Part shown: positions 22,103-34,110 of the stretch, one piece after another
Numbering within the stretch: the stretch's first letter is position 1
How the letters are laid out: each line of letters begins with the position of its first letter
Source of the DNA: Adenanthera pavonina
Lineage: Eukaryota > Streptophyta > Magnoliopsida > Fabales > Fabaceae
DNA length: 64,000 nucleotides
NCBI GenBank assembly: GCA_026686845.1
Contig: JAIVEN010000012.1
Coordinates: 2,730,501-2,794,500, forward strand
Direction: 5' to 3'
The notes under the pieces: model-generated
The model's input: the letters and a program-made list of their open reading frames with translations, nothing else
The model's database searches: none
What the model was told of the DNA's origin: nothing
Position numbers and translations under genes: made by a program

Positions 22103-23335
22103 CTATTGTTCCCTCATCATCATCGTGGCTATATGGATCGATTTTCTGCTTAGTGCATCTGCTACTACATTGGCTTTCCGAGGATGATACTTCAAAGCAA
22201 ATTCATAATCTTTCAAGAATTCTACCCATTGTCTTTGTCCCATGTTTAACTCTTTCAAGTCAAAAAGATAATTCAGACTCTTATGATCAGTAAATACCTC
22301 AAATTGAGCGCCATATAAATGATGCCCCCATAACTTCAAGGCAAACACTATAGCCGCTAGCTCAAGGTCAGAGTGGGATAATTTTCTTCATGAGGTTTCA
22401 ACTACCTTGAAGCATATGCCACAACTCTTCCCTGTTGTATTATTACACATCCTAGACCCTTGTTAGAGGCATCCGTGTAAATTATGAATAGCCTGAATAG
22501 GTTGGAATGCTCTCTCACACATGTCATCCTAAATGAAAGATCAATCCTTGCGGGTGAGTCTAGTCAAGGGCATCACAAGCTGAGAGAATCCCTTGATAAA
22601 CCTCCGGTAGTAACCAGCTAATCCTAGAAAGCTACAAATTTTGGTCACTAATTGTGGTCACTCCCAATTCAACATTGCTTCTATTTTACTGGGATCTACT
22701 GCTATACCTTCCTCAGAAATCACATGGCTTAAGAATCTCACCTCCCATAGCTAATACTCGCATTTACTAAGTTTAGCATACAGTTAGGGATCTCGCAGCA
22801 CTTGAAGTATAATCCAGAGATGGAGTGCATGTTGTTCTTCACTCTTGGAGTATATCAAAATATCATCGATAAATACTACAATGAACTTGTCCAGATATAG
22901 CCGGAATATCCTGTTCATATAATCCATGAAAATTTCTGAGCGTTCCTCTACCTGAATGGCATCACAAGGAACTCATAATGCCCATATCGAGTTCCAAAAG
23001 CTGTTTTAGGAACATCCTTAGCATACTCCCAAAGTTGATGGTATCCCAACTTCAAATCAATTTTAGAGAAATTTGAGGCACCTGCTAATTGATCAATCAA
23101 ATCATTGATTTGAGGCAAAGGATATTTATTCTTGATTGTTACCTTGTCTAACTGCCTGTAATCAATGCACAACCTAAGACTGTCATCCTACTTTTTAACT
23201 AATAACATTGAAGCTCCCCAAGGTGAGACACTTGGTCTGATAAAATCCCTTTTCAACAAATCTTTAGTCTACTTTTTGAGTTCTTTTAATTCAGATAGTG
23301 CCATTAGATATCTATCTTTGCCATGACGACATCTT
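22103..23335 (-). pseudogene. Chromovirus reverse transcriptase and RNase H, broken
   Basis: RT begins near 23335 with YLMALSELKELKK, then DFIRPSVSPWGAS, LCIDYRQLDKVTIKNKYPLP and FSKIDLKLGYHQL (22948-23172), a region with the IDDILIYSKSEEQH active-site box (near 22870), and FLGLAGYYRRFIKGFS (near 22600). RNase H (22103-22380) has LELAAIVFALKLWGHHLYG, FEVFTDHKSLNYLF and ADALSRK. Multiple stops (for example in FIRPSV upstream text and after LVKK) and shifts break it. Immediately upstream, RT follows gag-derived glycine-serine-rich text with no protease between. Confidence 0.87.
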
Positions 23336-24223
23336 CCTCTACTAAAACCACCACTGCTACTGCTACTACCAGATCCACTTCCTTTACTGATGCCTCTGGT
23401 AGGTCCTAGATGAGGAACAGTTTAGATCATTGAATTCCTCTTTTCCTCCTCTATTTCCCACATTAGCCAAGAAAAGACACATCTTTGCATATAGGTCCTC
23501 AAAGGACACAAATTCTACAACCAATAATTACTTCTTTATTTCTAGACAGGCTCCCTCAAACAAGCGTTGAGCCTTCCATCTGTCATCCAGATAATTTTTT
23601 AGGTAGGTGGAGTATTTGGCTAGGTCAAAAAATTGATCAATATAATCATTAGCCGACAAATTCCCCTGTTGAAAAGCTAGAAACTCAGCCTCCTTTTGTA
23701 TCACTAGGGTCGAAGGGAAGTGTGTGCAAAGAATCATTCTTTAAACTATTCTCAAGTCATTGGAGCATTCATGGATTCAACACTTGCGAGAATATTCCTC
23801 CACCAATGCTTAGCCTTCTTCTCAAGTTTGAACACTTCCAGTTGCACCTTTTGTTCAGAGGTGCAATCCATCACGCCAAATATAGTCTCCAATTGATCGC
23901 TAATGCAGGGTCCATTGTACCTTTAGAAGTCGAGGGATTGAACTTCTGAAAGTCTTTTAGTTAGGAGGAGACACCCTTCTTTGAGTTCTTGGGACTCTCT
24001 CAAGTTCCACCTTATTCTCATCCTCATCATTATTGTCTCTCCTGCATTCAAATCAACATACATGTCAGCCCCTTCATTCACATCACCATACTCTTGTTTA
24101 TTCATTTACTCCTGCAATCTATTCAATGTCTCCCCCTGTGTTCACTAGATCACTTAAGCCTATCAACATCTCATGCATTTGTCTCATCAATTCACTATTA
24201 CTCTATCTTCCTTTATGAGACAT
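23336..24223 (-). pseudogene. gag: Chromovirus gag, broken and truncated at its C-terminus
   Basis: Gag starts at an ATG at 24223 (MSHKGR). Recognisable gag text includes VMDCTSEQKVQLEVFKLEKKAKHWW (broken up by shifts near 23790-23890), then FPSTLVIQKEAEFLAFQQGNLSANDYIDQFFDLAKYS (23528-23737), the usual retrotransposon gag core. A glycine-serine-arginine-rich linker follows near 23340-23400. No CCHC knuckle and no protease motif is found before RT text starts, so an internal deletion removed them. Several in-frame stops are also present. Confidence 0.8.
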
Positions 24224-24355
24224 TTTCTCCTACTCACAAGCAACAACATATTCAATTTTATGGCTCGGACTAATATTACAATGGGAATATATAAATCTAT
24301 GCAATTGAAATTATGCCAAGTATTACCACAGGTAGAAATAATAGCCTGAACCGTT

Positions 24356-24367
24356 ACTCTTATACCA
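24356..24367 (-). other. Primer binding site of the G chromovirus
   Basis: On the minus strand it reads TGGTATAAGAGT, three bases after the LTR end TGTTACA. It is a decayed match to TGGTATCAGAGC (initiator Met tRNA). Confidence 0.75.
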
Positions 24368-26180
24368 AAATGTAACAAACTACCTTCAAACACCCCAAAC
24401 TAACTCCTCTTTACCTCAAATGCTTAGAAAAACTCTAACAATGCCAAAACAGGGCTAGGGCCACAGCTAGCTATAGTATCGTTGTGGTCTCAGAGAGCAG
24501 TAGTACTTAGTGCCACGGCCAAGCTTCTGGCACCATGGCACTATAATCAGTTTCCATATCAGCAAATTGCTGATTTTTAGTCAAACTTCTGATGCACATA
24601 ATTTTATGGTCCGACCTACAATTGACCTGATTCCAATCCCTACAATTCATTCTTGTCCCAATCTATCTATAGATACCAGTTTCACTCAAATCTAACTCTA
24701 TATGGAGATTTTGGACACCCAACATTATTTTGGTCACTTTTTAACCAAAACTCACAACTTACAACTTCCATTTGCCACCGAAGGCAATTTAACACTCTAC
24801 AAACTTGTCCAAGATGGTTTCACCTCAACTAAACCACTTCTCCAAGATTTGACTGCCTTAAACCCCAAATCCACGAAATAGGCTATATGCCCAAAACTCA
24901 TATACAAGGCCTAAAATCCCTTTTGGGCCTATACCTACAAATAACTCAACTCTCAACCACATGTACCAATACCAATGACCCATACCTGGGTCCCTTTCTT
25001 TACCATACACATACAAACCTTTATGCGCATAATCATACTACATCATCATTACCATCATATTTCATTCAGTATCATCAGCAGTCTATATCCATCATAATCA
25101 CAACATCATTGTCATCATATAAGTTACAAATGCTAACCTACTTTGCACATCATATGACATAGACATTACACACACCATTAATGACTTGAAGATTCCCAAT
25201 GCTGGAGTGACTAAAATTACCTCATCTTCTCCAGACTAGTGCCAGAGCTTTCACTTGCAATGTTAGTCATGGGAGGGGGTATGAGACAAAGTCTCAGTAA
25301 CTAGGAACAACCACATGCAATATATACATATTAATCCACACAATCATGCACATGGTGCAATGAAATGCAAATGAATGGTATGCATGTTCTTCCTTATACA
25401 CAACTAGAACCATGAGCTATTGTCCTCACAAGATGTTTCAATTAGATAATTCCCTTCCAACTGTCGGTGAAGACTAATTCCAGGACATCACCAAGCTCAC
25501 CTTATACTAATACAACCAGGCCAAAGGTTACATTAGTGCTTGGATCGTGGATCTCCTTCCCCTAGACCACCCTGAATTAGTGGTGATTTAGGGAAGGTAC
25601 ATCCCCAAAGCTATTGCCACCTGGCTCTCCTAGCTATAGGAAATGATTTAGTGACAGGGATGTTTTATCATATCATCTTATCCACTGCCACCTAACTCTC
25701 CCAATGAGAGGATTTAGTGGCAGGGATCTTTATTGAATCCTGATCATATATCATCTTATCATCACCTCAACATCAATTTCTCACTATGCAATCACATGGT
25801 GGTGATGCCAATGTCATGCCAACATGCCTTGAAACATACACACACACATATCATCATCATAATTATCATATGGACATGCTAGCATGCAATGGTATGAGGA
25901 CGCTACAATATCATAAATACATATCATACATAAGCATCCTATCTCAACTAGCTATGTGCATACCACAATATGTAGAAAAACCATACACATACACAACCAA
26001 TATCGTGCGATGAAAAGGAACATGCATATATATATAACTCAACATATATTCACATAAATCACAAACAACTGGTTACCTTAGGTTGTCAATATCACACATA
26101 GGATTCAACAAGCTTCTCATATTGCCAACCCATGACTTGAACTCCTCTAATCAACCAAACAACCTCTACAATACCATAAT

Positions 26181-27838
26181 TGTTGGAAAAGCTGGCTTCC
26201 CAAGAGGGGGTGAATTGGGAAGATTATAAATTTTTCTACAAAATATCAAGAAAGTGAAGAAAGCAAAGAGTGATGGTAAAACAGAGTATAAACAAATAAA
26301 CAGTAAATGTAGTAGTAGGGAAGAGAAGACTCAGATATTTATCCTGGTTCGGTCTCTTAACTTGACCTACTTCCAGTCCCCAAGTCACCACTTGAGATTT
26401 TCCACTATTCTGCAAGAATTCAGTGGGCTTCTTGCAAATGTCTCAGTACAAAGATGATGCTCTATTTCTAGAGCTCACACTTTCACTCTTTGCACTCTCA
26501 CTGAGTACTTTCCTAATCCCTTGTGATATCCCCTCATAAGAAAATCTTTCTTCTAGATGAAGATAAGATTGTTTACAATGAATAAACTCTCTTAATCAGA
26601 GTGTATATGAAAGTTAAAGTACAAATATTGAAGTAAGTGAGAGTAGGAGACTTTGAGTAGATGATTTGGTAGAATTTCAGTATTTATAAAGTAAAATCAT
26701 TACCCACATCTTCAAATGAAGTTTTATTTATAGATTTCTGCCCCAACTATATGTTAGAGACAAGATCTAACCGTTAGAGATGTTACCCAATGGTTACTCT
26801 GAGAAACTATCCATTTACCAACCGCATTTAATGCTTTTGACACTCAACATTTGAATTTCAGTTGGTCAACAGATGAATTTCACAGAAATTGAAAGTTACA
26901 GTCTTTAACGTTGAATTCCTGAAGTTCGTCTGTCATGAAGCAAAATTCAAATTTTCATCTTTAGAAAATGATTCTATGTTGGAACATACGAATTTTTATG
27001 TTTAAAGTCATTCTGTTAAGTGTGAACAGTAATTTCAATTTGCTACAGTGCCTTCGAAATTTGAATTTTGGAACCCCAAAATTCGTCTGTCAAAAGCTGG
27101 TTCAATGAGGCATAATAGTTCATCAATTCGAAATTCGAATTTCCATAGGACAAAGTTCGTCTGTCAGAGAGACCTCTTTTTAGACTTACTTTAAAATTTG
27201 AATTTCTAAATATTGTCATTCGTATGTCAACATATCAACACAACAGACTCATAGGCTTTGTTTCTGAAATTCAAATTTTCAAGTTTAAAGTTCGTCTGTC
27301 AGTGAGCAATTTTAAAACTCTTTTTGAACTTGTTTTCAGATAAACTTTGACATGTTCTTAGATGAATTTTTCAATTTTCATAAGTTGCATTTGATCTGAA
27401 ATTTGAATTTTCAAAAGCCAAAGTTCATCTGTCATTGAAAGCTCTTTTCAGACACATCAAAATATGAATTTCTCAAGTCAAAATTCATCTATCAGAGAAG
27501 CCTCTTTTCAGACTTGTTCATTTTCAATACAAAATTCGAATTTCCAAAGGCAAAGTTCGAATTTTCAAAATAGCAGATCAGTATAAACCTTTCAAACTTC
27601 GTCTGTTGGTGGATATTTTTCAAATATTCCATGAATTAACATAGAATTAAGTTTTTAAAACATCTTTTCACCAAATCAAAGTCTTCTACTCAAATTAAAA
27701 CATTACTAAACATTCTACATCTATTCTTGCACTAATTTCTCCAGAATTCGTTCGCTTGAATCCTTTTGTGCACCTTTGATATCTTTACTCCAAGCTCTTG
27801 AAGGTTGGTTTGGAATCATCAAAACACTTGATTCAACA
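26181..27838 (-). repeat. Solo LTR of the copia (SIRE-like) family
   Basis: It is 1658 bp with TG...CA ends, flanked by a perfect duplication ATAAT (26176-26180 and 27839-27843). The chromovirus LTR is interrupted exactly here, judged against 19860-19880. The palindromic motif array fills 26840-27600, with part of its CG sites changed to TG or CA. Confidence 0.93.
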
Positions 27839-30132
27839 ATAATGTTTATAATCAACATATAGTACAATTATCCAAATGTCACAATTCAACCATTTAAGCT
27901 TAACCTAAGGTTCCAATACCTTTTTCATGCATCATTGAGCTCCTAAAAATCATTCAAACTCTAACCAACCACACACATTTTGGATTCCTAATTTCTTCAA
28001 CTAAAAATAGCCTAGGATTAGGCTTAAACCATATATACTCTATTACAACCCTTATTACATTGTCATTAACTTAGTCCCAAGCTAACTAAGTGTCATTGCT
28101 ATTGTGTGCAAAACTGGAGGAAACAGGATGGAGGAAAGGTTCAAGTGGAGGTTGAAAGAGCTCCACACCATGGCAAGAAACAAGGTCGCCACTGCTAGAG
28201 AGCTTCAAAAGGATAGTTTCTAACTAAACGCAATGGCGCCACAGTGAGCTTTCCTGGGGCTGTTGTTGGAATTGGGATTTTTTTTTAAATCAAAAATATT
28301 TTAGTCAGCCAAACACGAAGGAAAAGAAAGAAATGAAGGGTGCGATGGAGAAACAGCATTAGGGTTCAAAGATTTTGGCCATTGGGAGTGATTTTTGGAC
28401 CTTAGGAGCTTGGATTCATGTTGGTAAGTGATCTATACTCCTTGCTCTCCATTTTCTTCAGTTTCAAGTTAGGTTTTCTTGGTTATATAATGGGATCTTT
28501 GGTTTTAGCCGAATCCCATCGATTAAAATGGATGAAATGGGGTTAATGGAGTATGATTTTATGTGTATATTGCTTGGGTGTGAGTTTTGAAGGGATTATA
28601 CATGATTTGAGCTTAACCCTAAGTTATATTCAGTTGAGGCCCTTGGAAATCTGAAATGTATGCGGTTGGGTAGTGTTTGAATGGTCCCTGGGAGCTTAGT
28701 GATGCGTGAAAGTGGTGTTGGAACCTTGGGTTAGGCCTAATTAGTTGAATTATGAATTAGGGTATTTGGATGGTATGTTTATTGAGGCATTATGGTAATG
28801 TGAAGGTTGTTTAGTTGATTGAAAAGGGTACAAGTTGTGTTGGACGGCTCTAGAGGTTCAAGGAATCCGCGTGTATGGAAGTTGACAACCTGAGGTAAAT
28901 GAGTGTTTGTATTGTATATGTATATTATGTTGGTAAATATGTGTATATATGCATGTTTCCGTTTATACCACGATATGGATATGTGTGTGTGTATGATTTA
29001 TCTTTGTAACGTGGTATATATATGGCTAGACATATAGGGTGTGATGATTATGATGATGATGATGGTGTGGCATTACATGATGCATGCATGACATAATGAT
29101 ACATGATGATAATGATTATATGATGATATAACATGAGCATTACCACATAATATTGTGAGATTGTGATATATGGTGGTTTGGGTGATGGTGATGATATAAT
29201 ATACGATGATATGATAATATGATATATGATAAGGGAGGAAAAGGATGGGATCCCTATCGCTAAATCCTCCCCTTCGACCAGGGAAGCTAGGCAGCAGTGG
29301 ACTGCACCTTCCCTAAATCACCACCAATTCGAGGTGGTCCAGGGGAAGGGAAACCATGATTCAAGCATTAGTGTTACCTTTAGCAGAGTGCACTAATGGG
29401 AGGTGAGCTTGGTGATATCCTAGAATCAGTCTTCATTAACTGTTGGAAGGGAATTACCTGTACGAAATGTCCTATTATGGCAACAACTCGTGGTTCTAGC
29501 TGTGAGCGAGGGAGACATGCATTCCATTTCATATTGCATTCATGAAACTGTATGAGTTGTATGTATTTACATGTGTGGTTGTCCCCGATTACTAAGACAT
29601 TGTCTCACATCCCTTTCCCATGAGTTAACATTTCAGGTGAAGGTTCTGGCACTAGTTCGGAGAAGACGAGGAAGTAGCATACCGTACATGGGAATATCAA
29701 GTCTATATAGTATTTGTGTTGTTTATGTATGTTGTACTGAGTAGAATAGTGTATTGTAATGGATATTAAGGATTCTAAATGGTTGTAATGATATTGCTGT
29801 TGCTGGTATAATACGGATGTGGTTTTATGATGTATTGTGGTGCATGTGTGGTTTTGGATGTTGGGGTGTTAAAATAGTGGTGTGTGTGAGCCCAAGTTGG
29901 TTAAGTGGTTTAAGATTTGTGTGAATGGTTCTAAATGGTCAAATTACCTTTCGTAGCAAATAGGAGTTATAAGTAGTGAGTTTTGGTCAAAAAGTGACCT
30001 AAATGCTGTCAGGTGTCCAAAATCTCTATGCGGAGATGGATTGAGGTGAATTGATGTCTATGGATAAATTGAGACAAGATTGACTTGTAGAAGTTGGAAT
30101 TAGGTTAATTAGAGATCGGAGCATAAAGTCAT

Positions 30133-33100
30133 TGTAACATCCCAAGGAAGTTAAAATATCTAGAAATGTATAGGGATTTTGTAAAAGCAGGCAATTACCA
30201 TTTTGCGTGAAAAAAAAGGCAAAAAAGTCATTTTTTTCCATTTGAACTGAAAAATGAGAAAATTATATTTTGCCTCTAAAGAAGTTCAAAATGACATCGA
30301 TGTCCCTAAATTCATAAAAATTACGTAGAAAAAATAGAAAAGTCCTTGGGGAAAATTACACCTAATGACCTGAAAGTTTTAGAAATGTTAATTTAACCCC
30401 AGATCACGGGTAATTTTGTAAATATGTAAAATTACTGTCAAAACGAAGCTCTCAATGAGAGAAGTCCAATGGTATATGGCACTGAGGGTTAATGTTCAAG
30501 AATAAAGAAATAATCAGTGCCGAGTGTCTAAAAGTAACAGTAAACTGATAAAGTAAACTGTGGGCCCTACTGATGGTTAAAAGGTAACTTGGATAGGATA
30601 TGGGCCATACACAGATACCATTTAGGACAGGATAATTATGAAAATATAAAAATAAAATTAAAATAGTCCTGTAGCCCAAAAAAACTAATTTAGCATGAAA
30701 AATAGTTTTATCGGTACGGTTAAAAATTACCCGGTTCAAGATATATCTGGACTAGGAAAAATTAAGCAATCTTGGACACTTAAAGTACTCACTCTCTTTG
30801 TGCTTGCGGCAGCTTGGGCAGCATGTTTTTGTTTGAAAACTTCCTCAAGAAGTTGTTGAATTTTTGGCCAAAAAGTTAGCATGGTTACTTTTGCTAATTA
30901 ACCATGATTAGCAATGTCATTAAACCACCTAATTAAACCACCTAATTAACCATGATTAGCAATGTCATTAAACCACCTAATTACCATCCTTCCACTTCAT
31001 TTCACAAGAGTTACAGCAACAAAGCAGAGGCTGAAAAATGCAAAGAGAGAAGAGAGAAAAGAGAGAAGGAAAACAAGAAAGTTCAAGGAAATCAAAGGTT
31101 CAAGTTGGTAAGTTAAATTCTACCACTTCAAGCTTGTAGTATATGGTCTTTAAAGCATGATCCATGGATTATATTTCCTTCCTCCTTATCTTAGGGTTCT
31201 GTCCATGGCATGATTTAGCAAGAAATAGAGTTTTTCAACCATAAATCATAAGGGAAATGATAGAATGTTCATTTAAAGCTTGAATATGCAAGTAGTTTGT
31301 TGTATAACAAAGTGTAGCAATTTTTCTTGAATGTCCTTGATTTTGTATGATTTACTGTTCACACTTAGAGTTGGAATTTCATGTTTTTTATGCCAAAAAT
31401 GAGTTCCTCATGGTGGAAAACCTTAGGAACAAGTGATGGTTTCATGAAAAAGCTTAAGATTAAGAAAGTAAAATTTTTAGGTTGTTGAAGCTTAATTTGG
31501 AATGAATAGTAATCTAGTTAGAAGTGGAATTTGATAATTATGAGGCCAATTTTGGATTCCTCATGAAAAATTACATGGAATAGAGGTATAATTCATCATT
31601 TTTGAGTTAGGAATGAATTTTTCGTGAATTTTTGAAGAATTAGGGTTTCATGAACACTTTTTGAAGAAAGTCATGGAACCATTAGCTTGAGTAATTGTTT
31701 GATAATGCATTAGAACTTGAAGAAGCCCAAAGAAGCTAGTGGGAGCATTGGTATCAAGTGGAGGAGTAAGAGAAAGCATGAAGGTAGCAATTTACCTGTT
31801 CTTGCCTTATATTGTCATGTGATTTTCAAAGAATTTGATGACTTGCTTATTATTTGATATGATCATTTGTGATGCTTTGAGAATGTTGGCTGAGTTAATT
31901 GAGGGGTTTCAAGATCTCGAGATGTCCAAAATACAAAATGAAACTCTGCTGAAATTTTTGTAAAATATTATGGCATGAATATTTAAAAGTATCCACTTGA
32001 TGTTTTATGATGATTATATGCTTAATGTGATAATATGATTACATGAATAGTGATTGCTACTGAGATTCTTTGAATCTCACCCCCTTTTAATGACTAACCA
32101 TGCTAGGGAGAACCAAGGCAAAAGAGCTAAGGAAGGAGTAAAAGGCATGAAGAAGAAAATGATGAGTTGTTGATGTGCAAGTTATCATGTTATAATATGA
32201 ATTATTATTTGTGCCTTGTTTTATATGAAGTTGTAAAATAGTGAATAATATGTTAATGTTGTAGAAAATGTAAGAAAATTTCCAGTTCTGGATGTTGGGA
32301 TATGAAGTTATATTCTACCAAGTTTCATGCCAAAATGAGTTCCTTTGCATGGGTTTTGGCAAGCAAATTGCAATATAGATTGAAACAGGGCATTTTCCAT
32401 ATGTGTCTTCTTATTTCACCCTTTTTATGTACTTAATGTCAGGTTAGATTTATGGGATTTTTATATCAGATAGAGGGCATCTCAAGCTTTAATATGACAC
32501 CTAATTCACCCTATTTGGAGTTGTGTACAATAAATGGTGAATTTTCAAGATTAGGGTTCAGAATATGACAATATTGGGAAAACTGGAAACTAAAAGTTAA
32601 GTACTGGAAATTTCAAAGGATAATATAAAATCGAATAGAGCTCCAAAAATTCAGTGGTTTACATGTATAAAATATCTATGTCTTAAGATCCATATGCCAC
32701 TGATTTGGAAGTGATTGGAGTTATAGAACAAGAGATATGTAAGTTTTCCCAAAACTGTCCCAGTAACAGTAGAATTCTGACCCTTTACAATTTTAGTTAA
32801 TGATATGCCTTATATAAGTGAAATAAATATATAATAAAAATATGTCTATAAGTAGACATGTAGATCTTTCGAATGACATGAAGTATGCATAATTTGGAAT
32901 AGAATAGAATGAAATATGATTTTTCAAAATGGAGGTCAGAAAACTACAAGATAGAAAAATGACCAAATGAAAAGTAAATGTCGACGAAATTACTGTACAA
33001 ATTGGCCCAATGAAGTTACTGTTTACATTTTTTCCAAGTAGATCCGAATTTAATAAAATTTTAGAGACTTAAATCACCAACTCAAGATGATTTTTCTAGA

Positions 33101-33275
33101 TTTTGTTATGAATTTTCAAAGTTCATCGGGTAAAATGGAAATTGCCAAATGAACAGTACCCCGAATTTTGAAAATTCTGTTTTTATTATATTATGGTGTT
33201 AGTCTCTAAACCATGATGAAAGACATCTAGAATGATCTAATATATGGGAAATGGGCCCTAATTTAAAGTATTACA
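30133..33275 (+). mobile_element. N-family LTR-like unit N1 (3.14 kb, non-coding)
   Basis: It starts TGTAACATCCCAAGGAAG and ends AAAGTATTACA, flanked by GTCAT (30128-30132) and GTTAT (33276-33280), a 5-bp duplication with one change. The host LTR text joins cleanly across it. There is no ORF, no primer site and no paired LTR, so it is probably a solo LTR of a long-LTR gypsy-like family. It carries a GGTAAGT site (31107-31113) and stem-loop TGAGATTC-TTT-GAATCTCA (32061-32079). Confidence 0.85.
30898..30985 (+). repeat. 48-bp tandem duplication in N1
   Basis: The text TTAACCATGATTAGCAATG with its following bases repeats with an exact 48-base offset (30898 and 30946). The second copy is nearly complete. 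Confidence 0.85.
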
Positions 33276-34110
33276 GTTATGCATGTCAAAAATTCACCCC
33301 GGAGGATGAATTTTGCTGATGTTGCATTTGTAATTGGGTGCCGCGGTGCCAGAGAGACAGTGGGCACTAGAGCCACAATGATACTATAGTGGCCGTGACC
33401 TCAGCCCAGTTTCTAGTGTCCCTGGGTTTTTCTTCCGCTGCTTTGATGTTTGGAAAATAATTGTGATATGTGTGGGTTGTGTTTAGTTGGTTTTTGGAGT
33501 TTTTGGTCAAGACGGGAGGTGTTTGGGAGTAAGGTGTTACATACTCCCTCTAAAACTCATACCCAAGCATTATTAATACTAAATCACACTTCATTGATCC
33601 TATTTCATCCATTTTAATCGTTGGATTTTAGGCAAAACCAAAAACCCAAATATATACCTTAAAATCCAACTCAAAAATCGAAGAAAAATGGAGAGGGAGG
33701 AGTAGAGATCACTTACTACCAATTTATCAAGCTTCTAGAGTCCAGAAATCACCTCCAAAGGCTGAAAATCACAAACCCTAACACTGCTCTTTGTCTCTCC
33801 CTCCATTTCCTCTCATTCTTTCTTCCTCGACCAAAATGAAATGTTTTTCATTTAAACAAAATCTGAAAGGTCTAGCATTGTAGTGGCCGGTAAGTTCACG
33901 GCGGCATGAGACCCTTCTATCCAAAAATTTTTTCAAAGTCTTAGATCATTCACTGCAGTGCCACTGTTCCTCGCTGCACCATGGAGTTCCTCTATTTCAT
34001 TTTTGCCTTTTCCTTCATCCAAGTCCCTCTGATTCTGCACATGTCATCAATCATACTTTATTAGCTAGAGACTATGTTTGGGATATTCTAATGAGGGGTG
34101 TTACATATAC

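Larger units (their letters stand above)
28041..33541 (+). repeat. Solo G chromovirus LTR nested in another G LTR, itself holding an N unit
   Basis: It starts TATTACAACCCTTATTAC (a decayed TGTAACAACCC) and ends TAAGGTGTTACA, flanked by a perfect duplication TACTC (28036-28040 and 33542-33546). Removing the N unit at 30133-33275 leaves about 2.36 kb, the family size. It has a GGTAAGT site at 28433-28439 and stem-loop TAAGAC-ATT-GTCTCA at 29593-29607. Confidence 0.92.
18094..34105 (-). mobile_element. Ty3-gypsy chromovirus (Tekay/Del-like), complete but defective, carrying nested insertions
   Basis: It is flanked by a perfect 5-bp duplication TATAC. Order on the minus strand: 5' LTR (24371-34105, swollen by insertions), primer site (24356-24367), gag, RT, RNase H, integrase, chromodomain, polypurine tract (20545-20558), 3' LTR (18094-20544). 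The internal region is only 3.8 kb, because the knuckle part of gag and the protease are missing. The coding frames are full of stops. The order RT-RNase H-integrase, plus a chromodomain-like tail after integrase, puts it in the chromoviruses. The two LTRs differ at many positions over the first 190 bases compared by eye, so the insertion is old. Confidence 0.93.
24371..34105 (-). repeat. 5' LTR of the G chromovirus, split by two insertions
   Basis: LTR text runs 24371-26180, 27839-28040 and 33542-34105. It aligns throughout with 18094-20544. Inserts are a solo copia LTR (26181-27838, duplication ATAAT) and a solo G LTR (28041-33541, duplication TACTC). Removing both leaves about 2.6 kb. Stem-loop TGAGAC-AAA-GTCTCA is at 25282-25296. 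Confidence 0.92.
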
